A stretch of 64,000 nucleotides of DNA from Bromus sterilis (Eukaryota > Streptophyta > Magnoliopsida > Poales > Poaceae), in NCBI GenBank assembly GCA_950022295.1, contig OX465599.1:286585501-286649500 (forward strand), written 5' to 3'. Positions 20,575-31,971 of this stretch are shown here, one piece after another (within the stretch, counting starts at the first letter, position 1; each line of letters begins with the position of its first letter). The translations under genes were made by a program, and so were the position numbers. The notes below the pieces were generated by a model. The model worked only from the letters and a program-made list of their open reading frames with translations. It was not told the origin of the DNA and made no database searches.

Positions 20575-23500
20575 ATATTATGTTCCGCCAGAACAACCCA
20601 CCGAGGCCATCCTATGTGGCGCCTCGTCCACCAACCCAGTTCCACCCAGCTCCACCAAACAACCCAGCTCCACGCACTGTTTTCGGAGCCTGTTACAAGT
20701 GTGGTCAGGCAGGCCACTACTCTCGTGAGTGTCCCCAGAACCAGCTAAAGAATCAGAATGCTCCACCCCGTGCCGGAGGCAACAACAATGGTCGTGGCAA
20801 GCCCCCCCAGAAGGTCTACACCACCAAACCCGCTCCTCCCGCCACTCGTGGACGTGTGAACCAGATTGCCGCCGAAGAGACTGACGACACCACTGACGTC
20901 ATTCTTGGTACGCTCCCAGTCAATTATGTTCCTACTTCCGTTCTTTTCGACCCAGGAGCATCTCATTCATTCATGTCGGAAAGTTATGCACTTCGTCATG
21001 AGCTATCTTTTGTTGAATTGTCCACCCCCATGATTATTCAAACTCTAGGGTCAAGATGGCAAACTAATAGAGTAAGCCACGGTAATCAAATTGCAATTGA
21101 GGGTTTAGTATTCCGTGCTTCACTCATAGCCCTCAAGTCTTGAGTTATTGATGTCATCCTTGGCATGGATTGGCTATCAAGACAGAATGCCTACCTGGAT
21201 TGCAAAGGCAAATCCGTGAAACTCACCCACCCTTCAGGCAAAACCGTCAACTATACCTCACCCAGAACAAGAACCCAAGTGCATTCCTTGAATGTACTTC
21301 CCTTCCCGAACTTGAAGATATTCCGGTGGTTCGTACCTTCCCGGATGTCTTTCCTGAAGAACTGCCGGGCATGCCACCCGACAGATGTGTAGAGTTTATA
21401 GTGGATCTTGTACCAGGAACCGCACCAATTTCTAGACGCCCATACAAAATGGCCCCACGTGAGTTAGCTGAGCTTAAAACCCAACTGGAAGCTTTGTTGG
21501 AAAAAGGCTTCATCCACCCTAGCTCATCGCCATGGGGTTGCCCCGTTCTATTCGTAACGAAGAAAGATGGAACAGAAAGGATGTGCGTAGACTATCGCCC
21601 GCTAAATTTAGCGACGATAAAGAACAAGTACCCATTGCCCAGGATCAATGATCTTTATGATCAACTTGCAGGATCCTCTGTCTTCTCCAAGATGGATTTG
21701 AGATTAGGTTATCATCAAATCAAAATCCGAAACGAGGACATTCCCAAAACGGATTTTACTACTCGTTATGGTCTTTACGAGTACACCGTCATGTCCTTTG
21801 GTTTAACCAATGCCCCCGCCACTTTCTCACGCATGATGAATTCGATCTTCATGGAGTACTTCGATAAATTTGTTGTGGTTTATCTCGATGACATTCTCAT
21901 CTACTCGAAGAACGAAGAAGAACATGCCGAACACCTAAGGCTGGTATTGATGAAACTTAGAGAGCATCGCCTGTATGCTAAATTCTCCAAGTGTGAATTT
22001 TGGCTACCAGAAGTGACCTAATTAGGCCACGTGATTTCTGCAGAAGGCATTGCTGTGAATCCCGAGAGAGTTCAGGCCGTCCTTGACTGGACTCCACCTG
22101 AATCGGTTAAGAAAGTTAGGAGTTTTCTTGGCCTAGCCAGCTATTGCCGTCGCTTCGTCGATAACTTTTCTAAAGTTGCAAAGCCTCTAACTGAACTCCT
22201 CAAGAAAGATAAGAAATTCCTATGGACTCCCAAGTGCGAGGAAAGCTTTCAAGAGCTAAAAAGAAGGTTGACTTCTGCACCCATACTTGCACCTCCAGAC
22301 ACCAAAAAGGATTTCAAGATCTATTGTGACATATCACGGCAAGGGTTAGGATGCATACTTCTGCAAGATCGACATGTGGTAGCTTATGCTTCACGCCAGT
22401 TGCGGCCACATGAAGAAAACTATCCTACCCATGACCTTGAACTCGCTGCCGTAGTTCATGCACTAACAACTTGGCGACATTACCTCCTTGGTAATCGTTG
22501 TGAGATCTATTTCGACCACCAAAGCCTCAAATACATTTTCACCCAGCCAAATCTTAATCTCAGGCAAAGACGTTGGATTGAGTTGATAAAAGATCTTAAT
22601 CCCAGGCAAAGACAATGTCATGGCTGATGCACTAAGTTGTAAGTCGTATTGTAACAACCTCATGTTACAACAGTATCAACCACTTCTTCATGAGGAATTT
22701 CGCAAGCTTAATCTTGATATTGTTCCTCATGGCTATCTTTCTACCTTGGTGGCGAAACCAACTCTTGAGGATCAAATCATAGTTGCCCAAAGGCGTGCAC
22801 GAGGTGTTCTCCGGATCAAGGAGAACATTGTTAGCGGAGTTGCTAAATGTTTCTCCACAGATAGCAAGGGAACGGTATTCTTTGGAAATCGTTTGGTAGT
22901 ACCTAAGAATAGGGAACTAAGGCAACTCATCCTCAAAGAAGCCCATGACACACCCCTCTCGATTCATCCCGGTAGCACAAAAATGTACCGAGATCTACGC
23001 CAGAGATTTTGGTGGACTAGGATGAAGAGAGACATTGCTCAATTTGTTGACGAATGTGATGTTTGTCGTCGCATTAAGGCAGAACATCAAAGACCTGCTG
23101 GTACACTTCAACCTTTGCCTATTCCCGAGTGGAAATGGGACAAAGTCGGTATGGACTTCATCACCGGCTTTCCAAAAACCCAGAAAGGAAACAATGCCAT
23201 CTTCGTTGTCATAGATAGGCTTTCCAAAGTTGCTCACTTCCTTCCAGTTCGCGAGTCTATAACTGCTAGCCAGTTAGCATACTTGTACGTCTCTAGAATT
23301 GTATCCCTTCACGGTGTTCCTTTGGAAATCAATTCTGATCGCGGTAGCCTTTTCACCTCTAGATTTTGGGGAAGCTTTCAGAGTGCTATGGGAACTCATC
23401 TCTCCTTTAGTACAGCTTTCCATCCTCAATCTAGCGGTCAAGTCGAAAGGGTTAACCAAATTCTTGAAGACATGCTCAGAGCTTGTGTTATCTCATTCGG

Positions 23501-24239
23501 AAAGAATTGGGAGAAATCTCTTCCATTTGCCGAATTTTCTTATAACAATAGTTTTCAATGTAATCTGAACATGGCTCCTTTTGAACTCCTTTATGGGCGA
23601 CGATGTCGAACACCACTAAACTGGTCAGAAACCAGTGAAAGACAATTCTTTGGACCGGACATGATCAAGGAAGCAGAAGAGCAAGTTCGCATTGTTCGTG
23701 ATCAATTGAAAGCAGCCCAGTCTCGTCAGAAAAGCTACTATGATCGTCATCATAGGAAAGAGAGCTACAATCTGGATGAGAAGGCTTATCTTCGGGTTAC
23801 TCCTCTGAAGGGAACCCAACGTTTCGGTATCAAAGGCATGTTGGCCCCATGTTACATCGTACCTTTCCGCATTCTTGCCAAACGTGGACAAGTTGCCTAC
23901 CAACTTGAACTACCCCCGCACCTTTCCCGAGTACATGATGTATTCCATGTGTCCCACCTCAGGCGTTGCTTCAAGGACCATGAAACGCTTGATCTCCAAG
24001 ATGACCTTTCTTATCGAGAATACCCCGTTCGTATTCTTGATTCCGCAGAGCGTGTCACTCGTCGTCAGAAGATTAAGTTTCTGAAAGTGCAATGGTCACA
24101 CCACTCTGAGAGAGAAGCTACGTGGGAAAGAGAAGACCGTCTCAGTGCCGAGTATCCCTCCTTCCTCCCGCAGACTTCTGAATCTCGGGACGAGATTCTG
24201 TTGAGTGCGGGCGAGTTGTCAGAACCCTCTGTTAGGTAA
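20575..24239 (+). pseudogene. gag 3' end and pol of E1, with several lesions
   Basis: The frame continues E1 gag after E2. It holds the CCHC knuckle (CYKCGQAGHYSREC, about 20694-20735), protease with DPGAS (about 20950), RT with YLDD (about 21880), RNase H, integrase and a chromodomain near the end (YREYPVRILD, KFLKVQWSHH). Lesions against E3 are a TGA at 21141-21143, a one-base deletion in a C run at about 21301, a TAA at 22019-22021 (TAC in E3) and a net 17-base loss near 22595. From 22620 the frame is open to TAA at 24237-24239, which lies inside the 3' LTR, so the last eight codons are LTR-encoded. RNase H and integrase are split by the lesions. Confidence 0.93.
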
Positions 24240-27200
24240 TGTTCTAGGGTTAGCAAGTCACTTGCATCATGTTAAAAATTTCAAAAGAAATCTTTGAAAT
24301 CAAAATCAAAAGCAAAATGGGAGAAGGAACCCCCCCAGATGAATTAATTCAAAAGGCCAGATAAAAATCTTCTCCAAAAATTCATGTTAGAATTTTGAAA
24401 AGTCTTATAAATGAGTGTGATCACATATCAAGTGATGTGGGACCCACCCCATGCTCATAGATTTTTCAAATATTCAAACAGTGCCTTGGATTTAATCAAA
24501 AACCCCTATTTGAATTTGAATTCAAATATTTTGAATTTCAAAAATGTTCAAACTCTGGATATGACTAGCAACTGGTCATGTAATGCCATATAAAAGATTT
24601 GAGCATTTATAAAAATGCCTAGCTATTTATTTTGCTAAGAAAAACAAATATACAGAAAAGAAAAATAAAATAGAAAAGGAAAAGGGGCTAACCTGCAAAG
24701 GAGCCCAACTCATCCCCCAGCCGGCCCAGCCCACTCCCGCGCCTGTCGTCTTCCTCAAGCAGGGATACTGCTGCGTGGCGACCATGCCGTGGCCGCCGCC
24801 GAGCCCCTGGCCACCTCCTGCTTCCCCCGCGCCACCTCTTCACGCCTGGACACGCCCAGAGGCTTCCCCGTTCCATTCCCCCTCTCCACGGACACTGTCC
24901 CCATCTCCCTCGCCCGATTTCTCCACCTCCCGACGAATCGCCGGAGCGCCCCGCCATGGAACTCGCAGCCAACGCCACCTAGGGCTCAAGCTGGTGTGTC
25001 CATCCTCCTCCCCGTCCTCGTCTTCGTCGACTAGCAGAAGAAGGAGCTCCAATTTGGACCAGACGCGACGCCAGGGTCATCGGATCACCGCCGGCGGCCG
25101 GAGCTCGAGTTGGTCGATTCGCCGCCGCCGTAACCTCCCCGCCTCCGACACCTGCTCCAACGTGTTCACCAGCGTCTGGTGAGCATTTCCCCTCAAGCCA
25201 TGACCTCGCTCGCCTCCTCTAGCTCATTCCGCCATGAGAGACGTGGCTCCTCGTCGACGGTGTGCTCGCCATCGAGCACCCATGAAGCAAACGAACTCTA
25301 GAACCTGTCCATCGTCTTCGCCGAGCTCTTCTGGTTAGATCCCGACTAGCCCAGCACCATGAAGGGCCCCCTAGCTCGATCCCGTTCCAAGCCGTGCCTC
25401 GGGACGCCACCGTTCAAGTCGTCGTCGTCACGTCAGGCCTCCCCGTGGTCGCCCGACTCGCCTAGGTGAAGCAAGAGTTCGAGGGCTACCCTCTGGTGGT
25501 CTCGGCGAGCGATTTGGTGGACGGGAGCACCCTCCCCGTGCAGCGCCGCCGCGTCTGTGACGCCGGCGTTCAGCCGCCGGCAAGCCCGCCGACCTGGCCA
25601 CGATTAGGGACTTAACCCCACCTGGGTTAAGTGACCCTAGGTCACTGACACTGGGCCCTAGTGGCTTAATTAAGCCACTGGTTAAATTAAACAGCCGGAT
25701 TAATTAAACCAGTGGCTGACACCTCGGCCCCACACGTCAGCCCCCCCATCCTGACGCCAGCATGAGGTCATGCTGACGCAGTAAACCTTTTTCCAGAATA
25801 AAATGAATTAAAGAATTCCAGAAAATCCAGAAAATAGCCCAAACTTTGGAAATTCATGGAAAATTCATATTAACTCCAAATTGGACAAATAATATATGAA
25901 AAATGATCAGGAGAAAATAAGATATCCAAAAATCCAACTTTCAACTTTGTTTGAGTTGAATTTAAATTGGGATCAGTAGCATTTGCTATTTGATTTAAAT
26001 GGAATTAAATCAAATTCAATTCAAAAGTTTTTGCAACTTGAACCATGGCAACATGCTACATTTCACTTACACATCAGAGGCATATCATACAAATTTCAAA
26101 ATGATTCAAATTGATCAAACAATGTCACATGTAACTTGGCTAAGTTTGAATTCAAATTGGAGTTTGAATTTGCAATTCATTTTTCAATATACTCCATTTA
26201 AATGGAATTGCTTCACACATCAAAGCATATACATCAAGTTTCAACCTTCCATCATGTGATTGTGCATTGTATTTACTTTGCTACCTTGTTTGTTGTTTGT
26301 CGAGTAGAGGTGGAACCGGAACAGGAGGCTTCCCCCTTCGTTGTAGACCCAGAACCCGAACCTCGTCAGCAAGGCAAGCAAACCCCCATTGATCATGTCG
26401 ATAAAATCCCACTTCCGTCTCATGTCTCTCTTATGCATTGTATAGGATGATTACCATGCTACGTTTCTACCGCATAGATGAACCCATTCCTTTGCATGAC
26501 CTATCAATTGTCACAGTAGTAGGCAAACCACAATCCTAGCAACTGTAGGAGTTGATTGATATCATGTGGCCCCTGCAATTTTTACTGCTTATTGCATGCT
26601 TAGAGTGATACCATGTTGATACTGTTATGTGAGTCGGGATGGTAGTGATCATGATGATGATGGTAGAAAAGTTTTGGTGAATCTACCCTAATACAAGGTG
26701 AACGATGAGAGGCTGTGTAGGATTACACGGTGGGTTGTCTCGTTGAACACCGCCCTAAGTCCGAGTTCTTGTGTGGTGATCCAAGATGAAGAGTACAACC
26801 ACACATTGGGCTCACTGACCCCTCTCAACTTACTAACTCATCCCTTTCGATGTCCAGATGTTGCAATAGTTCGGAGTTCTGGTAGGTCTGTGGCCTGGAT
26901 GCTAAGTGAGAGAACGGCTCATCTGAGACTGGCTTATGCACCACACACACATCACTTGGGTCCACTTCGGTAAACCGGCCGGGTTCACGATAGTGGTAGC
27001 CAACCCAGGTAGGCGGCTTTCTCGGACTAGATCGGCTATGAGGTAACAGTTGTGGTGAGCATCCTCGCTGGCACCCCTTGAATGGTGTCGAGATCAAAGG
27101 CAGTAACTGATGATCATGTGTGTGTAGCGGTACACCCCTGCAAGGTTAAAAAAACTATTCGAATAGCCGCGTCCGTGGTTATGGACTGCTTGGAAAGCTT

Positions 27201-28298
27201 CGCTTGATTATTAGACAACTTGAACTGGATACTTCTAAAATACACCAAGATAAGTGTGAGTGCTATGGCGTGCTTTCTCGTGGGGAAGTCGAGGAAGGCA
27301 CCATAGTGGTGTAATTGGTTGGAGAAAGTAGTGGACTCGTGTACGCTTCTTACCTCAAAGTCTGGTACTCGTAGTTCAGGACTAGCCAAGTCAAAGCTAG
27401 CACTTCTGCAAGTGAAACCCCACATCCCTTTACCTTCATACATGTGCATGAGTAGTATAGCTCCTATGTAAGTCTTGCTGAGTACGACTTTGTACTCACG
27501 TTTGCTTAATCTATGTTTTAGATGAAACCACTGCCCCCGAAGGTGGCTTCTTCATCGAGCTGGACGACTGAAGATCAAGCTAGTCTAGTCCCAGTCAGAC
27601 GACTGGTTCCCTCGTGGAGGGCATGTGTTTAAATAAGGCTTCTTAATCCATTTGTTAAACTTGTCTGTACTCAGACATACTTTGCTTCCACTTGTGTTGT
27701 AATGTTGGATCACATGTTTGTGATCTCTGTGTGTACTCTATAAGAGTTATCAATAAAATGTATACTTTGTAGAGAATTGCAATGATACCTGCTGTTCATA
27801 CAAGGCATGTGTGCTGCGTGTATGTTTATAACATGCATGTCTTTGTATGGGTTTTCGAGACCTTAGTTGTGATCTGGCTGGCGGTCTTTCATACACAAAG
27901 TGGCCCTTAGATGTGCGCAGCTTGGGGCATCGCGATGCGATTGCTCGAGACTCCGTCTCGTGCACACTTTGTGGTATGATCGAGCCCGCCCTAGACCCCG
28001 ACTAAGTGATCCGGCTGGAGTAAGTCTATGTAAGAGTTATGAGATAGTCGTTAGTATGGTTGAGGCGACTTGTCTTTGAATATGGGAGTTCATCACCCAT
28101 ATCATTAGACTTGTGTGCGAACGATGAGGACCCATCTCAGTTGATCATCCGGCCTGGATGGGATGCCCCTCACGTACGATGCTTTCCGAGAACGTTCTGT
28201 GCTTGGCCTTGTCTGCTTAGACAAGTGGGTACGGTTCTCGGCTCTCCATATGACTATGTCTTAGCTGGACTTGCATACACTAACCCCGGGTCCCGACA
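24217..28298 (+). repeat. 3' LTR of E1 (4,082 bp)
   Basis: It starts TGTCAGAACC right after the polypurine stretch GAGTGCGGGCGAGT and ends GGTCCCGACA. The middle (about 24690-25610) is GC-rich and clearly diverged from the corresponding part of the E2 and E3 LTRs. The flanking AT-rich parts align well. Open frames in it (such as 24775-25182) are low-complexity and not supported as genes. Confidence 0.93.
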
Positions 28299-28999
28299 AT
28301 ATCACTGTTTACACCCTTATTACTTTCAGTCTTTACTTTCAGTTGCCACTTTTATTATCTCTTGCGTTGATCCTTTGTAAATAGCAAGGCCGGAGGAATT
28401 GACAACTCCTCTGTACTCGTTGGGAGCAAAGTTATTTGTATCTGTGTGCAGGTCCAGGTGAAGCTAGCAACCTCGGCGCCATTGTTCACTTTACCACCTT
28501 CTTGTATCCTTCGGAGTCCTATGGGAGACAAACCTTGGTATCTTTGCCAAGGGAAAACTTGTCGCTGCACTATATCTCACTCTACACTTGGGGTAACCAA
28601 CGAGGCTTGAAGAGTATTAACACTCTCTTGCCATCAATCCCCTTCTCCATCAACAATTATATGTTTGTCCTTCGATCCAAAGGAGACCAAGTGTGAAACT
28701 TTAGTAGATAGTTGTTCTCAACAACCTTTTTTCTCTCTTTTTCCCAGTCCCCTGCTTGCACGCAAATAGCATCTGGAGACATTCGAGTCACGGACAACGA
28801 TAGCTCTTGCACCTTTTGTTCTTTTGTTGCTTGTGTCAATGCTAATATAGACTCTTGCTTGTTAAGACTTGAATTGAATTGCATGCTTTGATTGCTTTAC
28901 TTAAAAGTCCTTATATGGTTGTGTGGCATGTCACCACAGAAATTATGCTTGTTATCATTTACCTACTCAAGGACGAGCAGGAATTAAGCTTGGGGATAT
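28299..28999 (+). mobile_element. E0a: remnant of a non-autonomous LTR element (5' LTR tail plus scraps of internal DNA)
   Basis: About 28299-28625 aligns with the last third of the LTRs at 29000-30654 and 56491-58146 (TTTACACCC, GATCCTTTGTAA, GGCCGGAGGAATTGACAACTCC, CTTGGGGTAACCAACGAGG). It does not reach the GTATCA end. About 28625-28680 matches a piece of E6 internal DNA near 59855-59890, and 28680-28999 matches E6 near 61716-62043, ending in the polypurine stretch AAGCTTGGGGATAT. The copy has lost nearly all its internal region. E1 inserted into its 5' LTR. Confidence 0.75.
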
Positions 29000-30654
29000 T
29001 GATACGTCCCAAACGTATCTATAATTTCTGCTTGCTCCATGCATGTTTTGTGTGACTTTGCCATGTTTTGCTTGAACTTTCATACACTTTTGAGCATATT
29101 TGGACTAATCTATTAACCCAGTGCACCTAGCTGCCAGTTGATGTTTTCTGCTGTTTTTGTATTTCAGTTTTTCCGGCCATTAAAAGTGCTCCAAAAAATC
29201 CAGAAAAATCTGATAAAAAATCAGCGACCCGGAAGCTTCAGGAATCACCAAGGTAGCGGAGGGGGCCACCACCAGGAGACCAGGAGCGTCCCTGGCGCGG
29301 CCCCACCCTAGGCCGCGCCAGGAGGCCTCCTGGCTGCCTGGTGGGTCCCCTCGACACCCCCTCCGCCTATATTTAGCCCTCAGGGTGGAAACCCCTAATA
29401 TATATATCTCTTTTCCACGAACTCGCCTATGTACCGCCGCCGCCGCCGTTTCAAGATCGGGCCTGCCTGGAGAAGCTTCCCAGGCACCCTGCTAGGAGGA
29501 GGAACCCCCTCCGGGAGACCATCCATAGCCATGGACGCCTCCCGGATGTGCCGTGAGTAGTCCCCCTTGGACCATGGGTCCGTGAACAGTAGCTATGTGA
29601 TGTACCTCTCCCCTCTTTGTGCTTCCACTTTCGAGACCTCGTGAGCTGCCTCACATGATCGAGGCACTTTTGTAATTTTCTGCTGTTGCTATGCTGAGTT
29701 TGCTGGGATCTAATGGATTATGAGATTATGTTCAGATTGTGATGAGTAATATATTTGGTTCTTCTCTTTTATATTTTGTTCTTGAGTAAATTCTTGCATG
29801 TTCTCCGTTGCCGTATTTTAATTTGGCCAAGTGATTTGTTGCAACTCCAACAGGGAGCGTTATACTTGATTGTAGGTTCAGCCCCTTGATGTCTAGCTTG
29901 AGTGACAGAAACATGAGACTAGGGTATGTGTTGTTTCCACCAGGGATAAAACAACGGTGCTTGTACCCGCGGGTGCAAGGATTGTTTACTTTACGCAAAG
30001 TTCTTTTAATGCAGTTGTCTGTTGCTTTGAGTTTACACTTTGGGTGGGATTCACAACTTAATACCAGCGAGATGTTCTGGATAGATATCTCAAGGTGGAT
30101 GATTCGTAGTAGATGCAGTTGGATTTCGGTCTACTTACCTTGGCGTACTGCCCATTGCTTTTGAGCCCTTCCTTTCTTTGCAGCATAGTTAGCATTGCGG
30201 TGCCTTCATAATTCTGTCAATTTCCCAGCTGTGATTTGTTTACCTCGCTAGCACTTTTATTGTCTTTTGGGAGAGAGACATCACTAATGAAAATCACGGG
30301 ACCCCGGTCCATCTTCACATTATTGTTTACACCCTTAGTTTACTTTCAGTCTTTACTTTCAGTTGCCACTATTATTATCTCTTGCGTTGATCCTTTGTAA
30401 ACAGCAAGGCCGGAGGAATTGACAACTCCTCTGTACTCGTTGGGAGCAAAGTTATTTGTTTCTGTGTGCAGGTCCACGTCACCTCCCTAGCCCGAATTAA
30501 TTTCTGGCGCCGTCGTCACCTTCTTGTATCTCTTCGAGTCCTACTGGTTCGATAACCTTGGTATCTTCACCAAGGGAAATTTGCTGCTACGCTACATCTC
30601 ACCTTCCACTTGGGGTAACCAACGAGAAGTGAGAGAACTATCCTCACCGTATCA
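29000..30654 (+). repeat. 3' LTR of E0a (1,655 bp)
   Basis: It starts TGATACGTCC and ends CACCGTATCA. It contains a perfect 12-bp GC hairpin (29291-29302 with 29311-29322), an overlapping 16-bp palindrome (29318-29333) and TATATTTA at 29368-29375. It is nearly the same length as LTR 56491-58146. Small frames such as 29886-30164 recur in the sister LTR and are not genes. Confidence 0.9.
29291..29322. repeat. GC-rich hairpin upstream of the LTR TATA box
   Basis: The arms CCTGGCGCGGCC and GGCCGCGCCAGG pair perfectly around an 8-base loop, about 45 bp upstream of TATATTTA. Imperfect versions occur in the related LTRs near 56785, 56260, 62335 and, in E4, near 54870-54900. Confidence 0.85.
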
Positions 30655-31780
30655 CTGTCATGCTTAGATCTTAGTTTTCATGCTTATATTTTTAAGAGCT
30701 TTTTTTAGTTTGTTGCTGGAAATCTCTTGAGTTTTCATGTTTATCTTGTTTAGAGAGTTGGTTGTGGCACTGAGTTGTGTCTTGTCTTGACTTGAAGTAG
30801 GTAATTGAGGTTGCTATTCAATTGTAGTAGTAGCTTGCGATTGTTTTGAGGTATTGTTTTGAGTAATGTTTGAACTTTTGGTGTCAAGAGATTTAGCCTA
30901 TTAGTGATAGATATCGTATTCTTGGGCAATCCGTGTTTATTTTTGAAAAACTAACAAAACTAGTTGATAACTCTAGCTACTAGATGGATCACTAATCTTT
31001 GGAGGGATCGGATATTAGAGTACAATCACGTACCATGAGTCGAGGATGCGCAAGGATAACCAAACCTCCATACACTCCTCCTCAGGGTATTTGTCTCTTT
31101 GTGAACCTCCTGATTAGATTGAGAGTTACCGATAATAAGTGCATGAGTTCTTCGGACTAATGTAAGTATTCGAAAGTTGAAACTTCCACCACCCTACTTT
31201 GTAGCCTCTTCAGTACCGTGCATTGCCCTTTTCTCACATCGAGAGTTGGTGCATACTTCGCCGGTGCATCCAAACCCTTGGCATGATATGCTTTGTCATC
31301 ATAAACCTCCTTATATCCTTCCTCAAAACAGCCACTATACCTACCTATCAAGGCATTTCCATAGCCTTTCCGAGATATATTGCCATGTGACATCCACCTT
31401 CTGATGACTTTGATCTTCATGTCATACATGCTTTTGCTTGATCGATGAGCCACATGCTAGTTGGTCCTTGCCCTAGTCATTGCTACATGACGCGCTAGTA
31501 TCATTGCATATCCTACTACACTGTCAAAGGAATACATTTTCATACATCATGATAGTTTCATCTTCTTTATGCTGAATACTTTTGTAAAGTGTGAAAGATC
31601 TCCTATAATCCTTGTAATATATAGAGTGTTTCCCCTAAAGTGAGGAAAAGATCCCAAAGAGGACAAATTAAAAGATCCCAAAGAGGACAAATGAGAGTTA
31701 CATAGAAAGAGCCATTGAGGCCACAAAAAATCCAAAAAAGAGAAAAAAAGAGAAAAAGAAAATAAAAAGAGAGAAGGGGG
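30655..31780 (+). mobile_element. E0b: internal non-coding region of a non-autonomous LTR element (first part)
   Basis: It aligns with the 3' internal region of E6 (about 60060-61230), for example the shared stretches around 30960-31150 and 60410-60620. No open frame has protein similarity, and frames such as 31157-31453 and 31603-31905 are unsupported. It continues after E4 at 55161. E0a appears to be inserted at its left edge. Confidence 0.75.
31776..31780 (+). repeat. Target-site duplication of E4 (GGGGG)
   Basis: The second copy is 55156-55160. The homologous uninterrupted sequence in E6 at about 61227-61235 reads AAGGGGGCACAC, which confirms the empty site. Confidence 0.93.
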
Positions 31781-31971
31781 TGATAACCCACAACTACAGG
31801 GGATCGAGATAGCCTTCGCGGGTAAGAATATCCCAATTTATAGGTTCGACTCAAGGGGAGCCAAAGAATACCCACAAGCTTTGACAGTGGAGTTGTCAAT
31901 TCCACTGCACGTGAGATACACTTACTTGCAACAAGATATTAATAATAACTGTGATATGGAAGTGATGGTAG
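31781..31971 (-). repeat. 3' LTR of E4, first piece
   Basis: It matches the start of the right LTR (53754-53944) and is cut by E3. The LTR continues at 46017/46022 to 47218. Confidence 0.92.
31967..31971 (+). repeat. Target-site duplication of E3 (GGTAG)
   Basis: The second copy is 46017-46021. The intact LTR copy of E4 near 53939-53946 carries the motif once. Confidence 0.96.

Larger units (their letters stand above)
1..28298 (+). mobile_element. E1: Ty3/gypsy chromovirus, interrupted by C1 and E2, left end outside window
   Basis: The order on the + strand is partial 5' LTR, primer site, leader, ORF0, gag, protease, RT, RNase H, integrase with chromodomain, then a full 3' LTR. Removing C1 and E2 with their duplicated 5-bp targets leaves about 11.9 kb. 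Adding the roughly 2.2 kb of 5' LTR missing at the window edge gives about 14 kb, the size of the complete copy E3. The chromodomain, initiator-Met primer site, single Gag-Pol frame and 4-kb LTRs point to the Tekay/Del lineage (inference). The right flank (atatc) is LTR sequence of another element (E0a). The matching left flank lies outside the window, so the target duplication cannot be checked. Confidence 0.92.
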
